Of a stretch of 22,053 bases of DNA, positions 1-9,023 are shown one piece after another. A model generated the notes under the pieces. It saw only the letters and a list, made by a program, of their open reading frames with translations. It made no database searches and was not told the DNA's origin. The DNA is taken from the NCBI GenBank assembly GCA_004802705.1, contig SGPL01000539.1:1-22053 (forward strand), in the 5' to 3' direction. Numbering within the stretch: position 1 is the first letter of the stretch; the number at the start of each line of letters is the position of its first letter. The position numbers were made by a program, and so were the translations under genes. Source of the DNA: Bondarzewia mesenterica (taxonomy: Eukaryota > Basidiomycota > Agaricomycetes > Russulales > Bondarzewiaceae).

Positions 1-257
1 ACATTAATATCAAATAGTTCATTAATATTACCTAATATGCATTTATTATTAAGATATCTAACATACCCTCTCGCTACTGGCTTCGCAAGGGAGATTTTTT
101 TAACAGCTTCTTGTCTACTTCTTTCTAAAACTTTAATTCGAGCATCCGCAATTTTAGAAGCTTTAGTTACATCTTTATCAACTGATTTAATAGCAGAGAA
201 TTTTCTATTAGTTATTTCTTGATCTTGGTCAAAATTAAATTTAGTTAAAAATTTTAT
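1..257 (-). CDS. Partial open reading frame, possibly mitochondrial, runs off the left edge
   Basis: The minus strand is open for more than 85 codons from just after a TAA at 264-266 to the window edge. It encodes a lysine-rich, probably helical peptide with segments such as KASKIADARIKVLERSRQEA and ARGYVRYLNNK. It contains no ATG at all. A possible non-standard start is ATA at 255-257, but the true start could differ or lie in another exon. I do not recognise the family. If the window were circular, the frame would continue across the join for only a few codons before a stop; in AT-rich DNA that is weak evidence. The overlapping plus-strand frame at 37-222 looks like its shadow. Confidence 0.33.
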   Translation of the reverse strand, partial: MKFLTKFNFDQDQEITNRKFSAIKSVDKDVTKASKIADARIKVLERSRQEAVKKISLAKPVARGYVRYLNNKCILGNINELFDIN

Positions 258-420
258 TTTATATTATTTTTTATTTAAGTAACTTTTATATTTTTTTTAA
301 TGTTTTTATAATTCTATTGTAGAGTAATTGTTCGTAGTAAGAAAATATTTCTTTTCAATAATTGTTTATCTTGCGTGGCCACTACTTATTTTGTTTGCTT
401 TATGCGCTTTGGCTACTAAT

Positions 421-440
421 TTTGTTGCGGTAGCGCATCC
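421..440. repeat. 20-bp repeat, inverted copy at 21594-21613
   Basis: This 20-bp GC-containing word occurs once here and once as its exact reverse complement at 21594-21613, about 21 kb away in the other mitochondrial-like flank. A related word, GGCGGATGCGC, lies at 525-535. Short mobile GC clusters of this kind are common in fungal mitochondrial genomes, and inverted copies can recombine. Confidence 0.7.
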
Positions 441-450
441 TAATTTTTTG

Positions 451-470
451 TTGATGGCTATAGCCATCAA
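451..470. repeat. Perfect 20-bp palindrome
   Basis: TTGATGGCTATAGCCATCAA is its own reverse complement. The symmetry continues outward into TTTTG and ACAAAA with a single-base offset, giving a near-perfect palindrome of about 31 bases. It could form a cruciform, or be a double-hairpin-type mitochondrial element. No gene overlaps it. Confidence 0.75.
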
Positions 471-576
471 ACAAAATAAAGCGGAGTTTTTTTTTAAACA
501 AAACAAAATAAAAAAGCAAAAAAAGGCGGATGCGCAGCGACAAAAATAAGATAAAATTTTATTAAGAGGGGGGTTG

Positions 577-691
577 CTTCTAATAATTTTGTATATATAC
601 TAATTTATAAACCCCTATGGCGGGGGAAAAACGCAACCGATGAGGTATTTGCAGAGGGGTAGACAGACGGGGGTTGGGGGTTTATTAGAAG
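577..691. repeat. Inverted repeat enclosing a GC-rich mitochondrial segment
   Basis: CTTCTAATAA at 577-586 is the exact reverse complement of TTATTAGAAG at 682-691. Inside lie G runs, C runs and GGGTTGC/GCAACC pairs (571-577 and 632-637) that could extend pairing into a multi-branched structure. It may be a mitochondrial GC-cluster element or structured intergenic DNA. No coding frame is evident. Confidence 0.4.
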
Positions 692-903
692 GGCGGAGCC
701 ACTAATTTTTCTTACTCAAGTACTTTATCAAATATCCTTCTTTAATTCGCAATATAACTAATCAAAGTACTCACATAATATAAACTTATATCCTTAAATA
801 CTCTTTTTTCCTTTTTTTTAGTTAGTTGAGTTTTGTTTAGAATAAAAGTAGTATATTATTCTGCCTCCGGCGTTTTTTTTTTGTCTTAATTTTTTTGTCG
901 CCT

Positions 904-904
904 N
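904..904. other. Ambiguous base at the mitochondrial-like/nuclear-like junction
   Basis: N904 separates T-rich mitochondrial-like DNA ending TTTGTCGCCT from sequence of quite different composition. The word TGTCGCCT also occurs in the right mitochondrial-like flank near 21650, which supports assigning everything left of N904 to that compartment. A single N exactly at a change of composition suggests an assembly join or uncertain consensus. Positions 905-1103 contain no recognisable feature. Confidence 0.6.
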
Positions 905-1103
905 CAAATACACCCACATATATGCATCCACAGATGGCCGACAAAATCATCCATTCTCTCTAAGCCATGGAAGCAAAGCTATGCCTATTGGTATCGCAGA
1001 CAACTCAAGGACGACCACTCGATAGTGAGCATCATAGAGCATTCATTTAAAGGATACTGTCTATTTAGAGATTGAGCAAGGAGCTCATAAACTGATAGAG
1101 AGA

Positions 1104-1490
1104 GGGCATTGATGATGACAATGAATAATGTGGTGATGATGAAGAGAACAAACAATGCAGTCAGAGCATGCAAGCAGCTCAGGTCCATTCTTGGAGAAGC
1201 CCTACAAGTCACCCACATAGGGCTACTGTGACTCTTGAAAGTGACATTAACTGGCCACCAATATAGCTGCAAATACCAGAAGGTGAATGTGATGAGGAAG
1301 TTTGATGCAACCACCCAGATGACACCAATGATGAATAAGGTGGGGTTTATGGCAACAGACATGAAGGTGATGATGAAGATGACGATGAAGATGATGGCAC
1401 AATGCATCAATGTAGAGCACGGCAGGATGACGACAATAGCAATAGTAACCCCTCCAAGTGGAGGAGGCAGAGAAAGGTACACATATAGCT
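1104..1490 (+). pseudogene. Decayed acidic, low-complexity coding region
   Basis: One + frame stays protein-like for about 130 codons if four to five in-frame stops are ignored. It has aspartate/glutamate-rich stretches near 1104-1150 and 1360-1400 (GDDEDDDEDDG), a segment containing VTLESDINWPPI, and an Asn/Ser-rich then basic end (DDDNSNSNPSKWRRQRK). The DNA is a GAT/GAA-rich near-microsatellite. The basic end is followed at about 1477 by a possible very short GT-AG intron ending at TTTTTACAG (near 1508). It probably was the disordered, acidic N-terminal part of a nuclear protein and may belong to the remnant just downstream. The family is not recognised. The long minus-strand frame over the same bases is a shadow of the repeats. 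Confidence 0.35.
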
Positions 1491-1784
1491 GCCTTTTCTT
1501 TTTACAGGGATGCATTAAACTGAAGACAGAAGGGGTCGAGTGATGAATGCACCATCTGATGGGGGCAGCACTCCATAGAAGGGATGGAGATGCCACCTCT
1601 TACCTGCAACATAGCAAAGGAGGTCTTATTTCTAATCCCAGGCAAGTTTAAGTGTGCCACTGTCGAAGACGCTGCATTGAAGAGACTTTATCAGGGTTAC
1701 TTACCGGAGATGCACTGGAACTGGGTGAGCGCCAAGTTTTCTATCGACAACTGCATCTCAGTCACCTCCTGGCTAGAATTAGGT

Positions 1785-2639
1785 GCTGTGGGTTCGCAAA
1801 CAGGATTTCTCCTTGGCAGACATTAGATAAAAGAAAGGCAATATCGACGCGTTAATTGATATGGAAGAATGCCTGCTCAGGAGGCAAAAGGTGTGTCCTC
1901 TTTATGTTTATGCTTGTAGCACTTTCTCATGCCTGTACACTAGTGCTGGAAGACTATCACCCAGGTATCTGCCAACTCCGATGCCACTAGCTACCTCAAC
2001 TTCTTGCATACCCAGATGGCCTCAATTAAGTTTTCATGGGATTAGAATGAGAGGGGCGCTCAGGTGGGCGGCAAAGCCTGAAAAGGACAGTACTGCAAAA
2101 AGGCCTTTCAAAATAATCTCAACTGGGCATGACACTTTCAAAATCTCTGAGATAACCATGTGATCCGCAATAAGATGGACTAGCTGCCCAACTTTTTTTA
2201 GACATGGATGCATCATGTGGAGAAAGAGGTCACCACTCGGAACAAACTCTATGAGCTTTTCAAGCAGGTCAGCACACTCTTCTGTTTTCACCCTCTTTCG
2301 TACCTTCTTCTTTTGATCACCCATGGATTTTTTCCACTGCAGTATGGAACATCGCTCCTCATCGACCCCTTTTAGGATGTCTGCACATTCTACTTAAACA
2401 AGTCAAAGGATTTCACCTCCATGCTCAATGTCATCAAGCAGAGCAACACTAAAAGATAGAATGACAATGGAGAACTGGTCAACGCCATCGAATATATTGC
2501 AGCAACGAACCAAGAGATGCTGGAGCACATTGTGTCTGTGCTCGGCAGGGAGGAAATGCTCAACTACGTTAAGAACTTCCTTGAAGTCTACTTGGATCAG
2601 GAGCACAGCAACAAGGAATGTGACAATGAATCTGATTGA
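1785..2639 (+). pseudogene. Unidentified three-exon gene remnant with in-phase introns
   Basis: Three exon-like blocks join in one frame. The first ends at 1890 and reads WVRKQDFSLADIR, a stop, then KKGNIDALIDMEECLLRRQK. An intron of 53 bases (1891-1943) leads to the second block, 1944-2267, which starts CWKTITQVSANSDATSYLNF and carries six in-frame stops. A second intron of 75 bases (2268-2342, GT to CAG) leads to 2343-2639, with two stops and a long helical, acidic end (NDNGELVNAIEYIAATNQEM, then NYVKNFLEVYLDQ). Both introns have GT-AG ends and preserve phase 0, good evidence for a once-spliced gene. The peptide looks mainly helical. I do not recognise the family. Sequence at 1645-1785 is richer in CpG than its surroundings, but its frame is uncertain. 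Confidence 0.5.
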
Positions 2640-4266
2640 ACGAGAGAATCCCACTTTGTATTCACATGAAATTAATGACATGCCCACTTCAGAAAAAACA
2701 CAGATATATTTGGAAGGAATGGAATGGCATTCAAACCCATTGACCCCTGAGCCATACCTTCTTTTAAATTCAATGGCCGCCTTTCACGCATCCTCTGCTC
2801 ACCCATAACCTTCTATTTTTTTGAGTGATATTACACGCTATGAGGAAGCCCACCTCGATCTTTGTCTTTTTATAACCCTCTCCTCATCCACCGTCCAAAG
2901 CCTGCCATTTGGCATGGCTTTCCTCCCAGTTAGCCATGGTCCCTGTTCTCCATCACGCTATTGTACCCCTTTCTCATTGCTGTCAACCACTGCATTTCCT
3001 TTTTTTTTCCTGCTCATATCTCTTCAACAATGCCACCTCCTGCAGTCTTGATGATACCACATTTTTTACTTAATCATCCTCTCTATCGCATGCCAGATAC
3101 TTAATGTCATTCACTCCTCCTCCCCCTATCTGTTCGTGTGCTTTCCTTCTCTCTCTCTAACACCATTTTAATCCTGACCTCTCACTTTCACTTCAGCACT
3201 AGGTTATCACTTCCGCACACATAACCTGCACCTACTGGGCCATCTGACCACCCCGCATCTCCACATCCCCCTTCATCTGAGTCATGTGAATTGGCATGTC
3301 TACTACCCCAACCTGCAAGCTCACTTTCACCCTCTGCCTGTGCCCACCCTGCCTATGTGACCATTGCCTCTGATCATGCCTGTATGTCCTGAGCCAACAG
3401 GTGATCTAACTGCTTCATTTTATCTACTGATGATCATCCCCAAATGGTAGGCTAAGCAAGTCGAAGGCCATCAATCTCAACAGTGCCATGGCCAGAGCTC
3501 TCTAGCCGATCGGTTCACCATCAGCATGGCACACTCACCCCACTCTACCCCATTCAACCCCTATCCCCTGCTCCCCAAAGATACTTCTAAGTCATCATAT
3601 GAGGCCATGGGTTCGGCGTCTTTTATAACTCGAGGCATGTTCTGTTGACAAACCCTGTTCCTACTCGTGCACCTAACCATGTCATTTCACAGAGAGGAGA
3701 TTGAGCCCCTTCTGCATGGGCACCCCAATCTGAAGTACAAGAGCTTCCATATGCTAGAACAGGTGAGCGCCTGATATTGGGAGCAAATGACACGTCGCTG
3801 GTCACCAGGTGCCTAGTCATTATGCCTTTTTATTTTTACTTTTGTACCATACATAGTTATGAATGTGTGGGTCAAAATCTCGAATCCTATAGGCTAAGTC
3901 ACCGCATCTTATAAATTTTCAGAAACACATTCACGAGCCCATTTGATTACATTAACAGTGCGATATGCCACCATTTACCTTACAAATGGGACGCCTTCTC
4001 ACAGATGAGAGCACTGTTGAGCATGACCATCTCCCCGACTCAATGCATGACATTATACTGAACACGTCAAGGCCCTCCATGTGCGTGTGATTGATTTGGA
4101 AGGGATCCTCCATCCTTCCATATACGTCATCAAAGTGGCAACCATGAACTCTTCTCTGCTCTCCCATGGATGCCTGCCACTCTGCATTGCCTTCGCTTCC
4201 TAGTTTACATCTGCGAGAGCTTCTAGATGACCATGACAGGATGTCTGCACTGCTGTCGGTGTATAT
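2640..4266. other. CT-rich nuclear-like spacer with one exon-like patch
   Basis: This is mostly pyrimidine-rich, low-complexity DNA without a sustained reading frame. One patch, about 3670-3762 on +, reads like an exon (EEIEPLLHGHPNLKYKSFHM, then LEQ) and ends at a consensus donor, GTGAGC, at 3763. A second patch near 3965-4085 reads MPPFTLQMGRLLTDESTVEH before a stop. They may be upstream exons of the ribonucleotide reductase remnant or of another gene. Neither is identified. Confidence 0.25.
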
Positions 4267-5240
4267 CCTTATCAAGGCAGATATCTGGTGGTTTGTTCTT
4301 TTCCCTCTCCATTCAAAATCGGTGCATACACGTGCTCCATCTCTTGTCATCCACACCCTCAATGATCCCTACTCAGATCTGGGACATGTATAAACTTGCA
4401 AAACAAAATTTCTGGAATGCAGAGGGGATGCAGGATGTGTCATCCTACCTCATGCTCGAGCAGCTGGCCCCAAGTCAGTCAGAGGGACTTGTCTCATCCT
4501 TTGTGGCATTCACTCTCGCCAATGACAGCCACTTTCAGGCCCGAACATTGCTCGTGTATCTCATCTCTGACGTTCAGCTGCCAGAGGCTCACTGCTTTTT
4601 TGGTTTTACTCTCATGCAACATGGCATCCATCTCGAAACTGCTTCTGCTTTCCTTCAAAACCTCTTCATCGATGCTGCCATCAAAGACACTATATGGGAC
4701 TAGGTAAGTCATTCTCCATTGTATGCCCTGCACTAACACTAGCTGGCAGTCTCCACCTCTACAAAATCCAGCATAGTCACCATCTGGCTCCTCATATTCT
4801 CCATCTCTAGAGCTCTTTTTTTTCAGCTCATTGTGGCCCATCCTGATTCAAGATGCTGTTAGCTGAGTAGAGGGCCCTCTAGGCTGCATAGCACATCTGG
4901 CATTTTTGGACCTCATCCTGCACTCCAAATTTGGTTGTCTGCTTCTCCGTGAGCTGGGAGTCACACCAGATACAGAGCTCATGGTTCTCGCAGTCTCTGA
5001 AGCCATAAAGATTGAAATGTGCTTCATGCATGGTAAGCCTCACCTGTTTGATTCAAATTTTATGACTCATCTCCCTCGGAGAATCGTGGCATGCTAGGTC
5101 AGTCTCTCACCTGTGATCATCTCCACTGCTTTTTTTCCATCGTTTGTGACATCATGCTTCACAACTTTGAGTGCAAATGCCTGGCCAGGCTGCTCGAAGA
5201 CAACCCTTTCCCTACCCTCAATGAACACCTTTTCTTTCTC
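4267..5240 (+). pseudogene. Ribonucleotide reductase small subunit (R2) pseudogene, dead copy
   Basis: Intact R2 holds the di-iron centre and tyrosyl radical that class I ribonucleotide reductase uses to make deoxyribonucleotides. Here FVLFPL (4292-4309) joins IWDMYKLAKQNFW after a 55-base intron (4322-4376). Exon 4377-4703 continues with family-like blocks, including DVQLPEAHCFFGF and GIHLETASAFL. Exon 4827-5032 contains IQDA, VEG, HSKFGCLLLREL and SEAIKIE. A 65-base intron (5033-5097) leads to SIVCDIMLHNF and NPFPTLN. In the family motif E-x-x-H-S-x-x-Y, the iron-ligand Glu is His and the radical Tyr is Ala (codon 4641-4643). The segment between VEG and HSKF, which should hold a conserved Gly/Phe-rich stretch and the Ser-Arg-Asp-Glu motif, is mostly deleted or unrecognisable. 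Stops lie at 4701-4703 and 4864-4866, and the true N- and C-termini are missing. The family call is strong and loss of activity is clear. Confidence 0.85.
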
Positions 5241-5894
5241 TTTCTTCATACCACTCCCCCTTGCGCTGAATTATGCGTCTATTCTGACACTCTCATAGCT
5301 CTGTGAGCACTCTCTTCTCTTTTTATGCTTTTCAGAGCTGATTTCATGATGCAGTCAAACAGACGAAGAATTTTAACTCAACGATGTCTGCCTTATTTTT
5401 TTATTCAGGAATCCCCTCTCCCTACCTCTAATCCCTTTTCTCCCTGTCACACCAAATTTTCTATATTTTCCATCTTTCTGAGATAGAAATGTTTCCTTTT
5501 ATCTTCTGTCGCACTATAGTCAATAAAATAAATACCGCAATGGCTGCATAGTGGATGGCATTGAGTTTCTATTCTGAGCTGGGGGCCCAAAACTGCATGC
5601 TCAGAACTCAAATATCAGAACTACAATCTCAGAACCGTAGATGACCCATGTGATCGAGTCACATCAAAAATGCAATATTTGTCCTTGTATGATGTTCACT
5701 CTCTTATCTCTCCATTCTCTCCACCTCATTAAAAATGAATCCTCGCATAAAGCCAATGAATCAAATTTCTCAATGTTCTGCTGTGTCCATGCAGCCCCCC
5801 CCCCTCTCTGGAGGTTCTGAGTGTGGGCATTCTAGCTAGGGGGAATCATCACGCTCCATTCACTTTACTACGCCTCTCTACACTTCCCCCGTTC
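5241..5894. other. Spacer with short repeated motif
   Basis: No gene is visible. Around 5595-5635 the word TCAGAAC recurs three times at short, unequal spacing. The related phrase CAGAACTGGAA recurs near 12935, 12955 and 18020, so a dispersed repeat family may be present. A C run occurs near 5795-5810. Confidence 0.3.
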
Positions 5895-6292
5895 AAGGCC
5901 ATTTGGACACAGACTACTATTTGAAATTCATCGAACGTGCTGAAGAAGCATTTGGTCACAGTGCTTGATGCTCTTCGATCACTTGCTTGACTGCCAACTT
6001 TTGTGATCTGTTGGTTGACGGGAAAGGTTTTGACATCAGTGCCACCATGATGATCAAATTTTATTTGAAGGATGGTGAGTCCCACGAGGATGTTGGGCAT
6101 GAGATGGCCTACCAGGTGGTTGATAACGCCCTCACTTTGAAACAGGTGTGTGCCTCCCTGACTCTGCACCTGTTCTCAATAAACTTAGCACAAGCCCATA
6201 ATGATGCCATGCTTGATGCTATCTATTGTGCCATTGAATGGTTTGGAGATCACCTTGAGGCCACCACAGGAGCTCCGATTATTGAAAAATAA
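5895..6292 (+). pseudogene. Unidentified coding fragment, one internal stop
   Basis: One frame runs for about 130 codons with a single TGA near 5967. It begins GHLDTDYYLKFIERAEEAFG, continues with CDLLVDGKGFDISATMMIKF, and ends AIYCAIEWFGDHLEATTG before a TAA at 6290-6292. An alternative 43-base GT-AG intron at 6146-6188 would change the frame of the end; the unspliced frame looks more protein-like. Codon use and amphipathic pattern suggest genuine former coding sequence. The family is not recognised. It may be part of a larger broken gene whose other exons are no longer visible. Confidence 0.35.
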
Positions 6293-6426
6293 GGGGGAAT
6301 CCATGTACATTATCCCTCCTTTTCCTTCGGTGCATTCTCAGTGCACATAGTCACCTCTTTGCCCTTCATCGATCTCCGCAACCTATTTAGAGATAGTTAC
6401 CTGGTCCCCTGTGCACTCAATATTCT

Positions 6427-7093
6427 TTGGAAGGCATGGTCCCTACCACTGACCTGTTAGCCGCACTCCCTGTTCCCTCCTCATTCTCTTCTGTTGAACC
6501 TTCACTTCATCACTGTAAGCCTACAAGAAAAACTGGAACCATCCCGTCTGATGCGCAGGCAAAATTAAAGATACTGGATGTTCAAATTGGTATGGCCAGT
6601 ATAGGACTCAGCACACCCAGTGAAATGCCCTTCCATCCTTTTGATACCCCCGATGTCACTCAGATGCATGCTGGTTCTACAGTAAAATGACGCCTCTCGT
6701 CGCCTTTTAAATTAAAGTGGTTCCCTTTCCTAAAAAATCCTATTCCTGCTCTGCAGATGGACCCAGCTCTATCTCCTTCCGAATCAGCTTCAGATGGATT
6801 GGACCTTAGCCTAGGATGATGAGGTCATTGCCACAATGGACTTTGAATAGCTCGACTATCTCGCAGCCAAAATGTCCAACTCAATCAAAAATACACGCCT
6901 CAATTCTGATGTGGATGCACATTCTCCTGTGACTTCACAGCATCCTTCCGCTGCATCTTCATCTGCACCTGCCTCCCCCATTATGCTAGACACATGCATG
7001 TTGTCTGACTCGTCCTCCAAACAGATAGTGCATATTTCTCTTATTTTCATCATCCCTCATGAAGCTCACAGTATATTTACACCAGGTCTCTAA
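6427..7093 (+). pseudogene. Possible Ser/Pro-rich coding remnants
   Basis: Two short frames (6427-6690 and 6872-7093) encode serine-, proline- and threonine-rich peptides of the type seen in disordered regions of fungal nuclear proteins, for example SPVTSQHPSAASSSAPASP. A similar phrase, LSPSESASDGLDLS, lies between them in another frame. No domain, splice pattern or conserved motif confirms a gene. This may be chance reading of CT-rich DNA. Confidence 0.2.
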
Positions 7094-8580
7094 AAGTGAT
7101 GTGAGCATCGATGTGGAAACTGAAATCACATCCAGTCCATCCACGAAGAGCAAGAGAATGTGAACTGAAATAGCAACAGCAAGCAGGCTAGGAACTGAGC
7201 GGACTCTCCAATGTCTTCATTTTTCAGTCGAGGCAGAGCATCTTTCTCAATAGACTCACCGCACGCAGTCACAGTTCGAGCACTGTACGTGCTGATGCTC
7301 TATTTATTTCAAATGGTCTGATGCCTCACTAATCCATTCACTCATCTCGATGTCACATGCACTAATGTTGTTGACTTATTTATATGCTTGCATCTCACAT
7401 CCTGCGTCATTTTTTGTTATTTGTTTTGATCAGAAAAATAAAAGAATTGGCTCCTGGGTTGAGGACTGGACCATATGAATACTCTACAGGAATGTTCTTC
7501 TTACTGGTGGACCCACTTTCTTTGCTATTCCATATGTACTTCAGTTCTCAGAACAAAAAAAAAATGACCATGTGTATTTTTAGGCATCCATTTTTTAAAA
7601 CAAAAAATTTATTTTTTGCCACTGCTAGAGTGGTACCCTAAAAATGATGTACACAGCAGACGTATGGTGTACCCCAATCTATGAAGTCAAAGCAAGAAAG
7701 ATGGTGCAAGGGTCAGTGGGGGCAGTAAGTGCTATGATGAGAATACAGTGGATGGCATCTCACACAATACTCAGCAGTTTACCATCTTCTCCAACAGATT
7801 CCTTAGACGCTCACAGAAATCTGCTTCCAATCGAGTTACTCATCAATAGGCTATGCTATAGGGCAGCCACTTGCCTTGCAAGTCATCTGAACAAGCCCCT
7901 ACTACACACCTAAAATCAACGAGCAGCGTGCAATTCTGTCAAGCATGATCGAAGCCCCTTTCACTCCCCAAGCCCTCATCTACTCATCACCATTATGACC
8001 CTCCTCTTCACTCTCCCTCCTCTGTGCTTAGGCACTACAGCATCTATGTACCTACATGAATGATCAATGCCACGCTATAATGGTTTTGTCAGTGCTCACA
8101 TCTCAAATCCTCCTCGAACAATGCTAAATGCAGTAAAAGCAAGCAGCATAGGATCTCTGTGTGATCAATCATGTGTATAAGCGGGTGGCGTAGGTAGAGT
8201 TCTCTGAACATTGAGATGCAATATCAATAGTATGCAGGAAGCCTAAAGCACCATGCACCTTTCCCAAAGGATGGATGAGGTGCTTACCATCAAATGTCAT
8301 GTATACACGACATTGGATTGAGGCCAAGAGCTAGGTCAGATGGGCATTAAGTTGCCATATTGGGAGGGATAGATATATCTATGTCACCCAGTTGTCACAC
8401 TCAAATTCACTTATCACGTGAACATAACCTAGCTTCCAATCGGCTTTCTTATTTTCACCATTCTCCTTTCTTGCCCACCACGCTCACCCGCACCCTCCAC
8501 TCTCAAAAAACAAAATGAGCTTTTTTTTTGAAACCTATTGCTAACTCCTTTTTTTTTCAATTTTTGATACCCGATGTCCC
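7094..8580. other. Spacer, no gene recognised
   Basis: I see short frames only, none with a recognisable motif or convincing splice pattern. The stretch includes A-runs near 7555 and T-runs near 8521-8560. TpG/CpA are abundant and CpG is scarce. Confidence 0.3.
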
Positions 8581-8818
8581 TTCTCTCTACACCCTATTTA
8601 TAGGATGTATAGCAGTCATGCATGCACCTGCTCTGCTTGGTTTGGTGTCATGCTGATCTCATGTGCTGTTCTCTCTATGCCCTGTTTACAGAACGTACAG
8701 CAGTCACACATGCACCCCTTCACTTGGTTTGTTGTCATGCTATTCTCTCTATGCCCTGTTTACAGGATATACAGCAGTCACGCATGTGCCCCTCTGCTTG
8801 GTTTGGTATCACACTATT
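8581..8818 (+). repeat. Tandem repeat, three diverged units of 74-88 bp
   Basis: Three units begin with TTCTCTCTAYRCCCT at 8581, 8669 and 8743. Each continues through a run resembling GTTTACAGGAYRTACAGCAG and then CTTGGTTTGNTGTCA. The first unit is 88 bp because of a 14-bp insertion near its end; the second is 74 bp; the third fades near 8818. Units are easily aligned by eye but diverged. Short frames across it merely translate the repeat and are unlikely to be genes. Confidence 0.75.
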
Positions 8819-9023
8819 CTCATCATTTTGGACACTGATCTCCTCACCCTATGCTTTATTTTGTTTATTTTAATTTTAAATTTTTGATAGCATTGCGCCT
8901 CCACTTGTTCACTTTGATGTTGTCAGTGCATCATTTTTCACATCTTCAATGCAAGTTTTCCTTCATCCATGAGTCTCCCTTCTATGCAACCTCGATGTTC
9001 TCACTTACCTGAGATACACAGAC

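Larger units (their letters stand above)
1..903. other. Mitochondrial-like AT-rich segment, left flank
   Basis: This segment is strongly AT-rich with long A and T runs. It is punctuated by short GC-rich clusters, for example around 421-440, 525-540, 560-700 and 862-875, a texture typical of basidiomycete mitochondrial intergenic DNA. It shares several short words with the right end of the window. Positions 421-440 are the exact reverse complement of 21594-21613, 385-397 equals 21691-21703, and an A-rich run followed by GGCGGATGCGC occurs at 525-535 and again at 21591-21601. These shared words suggest that both flanks come from the same replicon. The character changes abruptly at N904. No rRNA, tRNA or recognised respiratory-chain gene is visible here. 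Stretches 265-420 and 700-903 hold only AT-rich spacer. Confidence 0.75.

Noticed and set aside
328..549. Plus-strand frame in the left mitochondrial-like flank
   Set aside because: It starts at TTG and runs through GC clusters, a palindrome and an A/K-rich tail. Composition explains it better than coding.
985..1596. Long minus-strand open frame (203 codons)
   Set aside because: It overlaps GAT/GAA-rich DNA whose + frame gives a sensible acidic peptide. The minus translation is an Ile/Phe/Val-rich low-complexity shadow.
4701..4703. TAG as the true C-terminus of the ribonucleotide reductase copy
   Set aside because: Family-like sequence continues downstream after a consensus donor (GTAAGT at 4704) and a T-rich acceptor, so this is a premature stop.
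8605..8887. Three overlapping + frames
   Set aside because: They only translate the tandem repeat in different frames.
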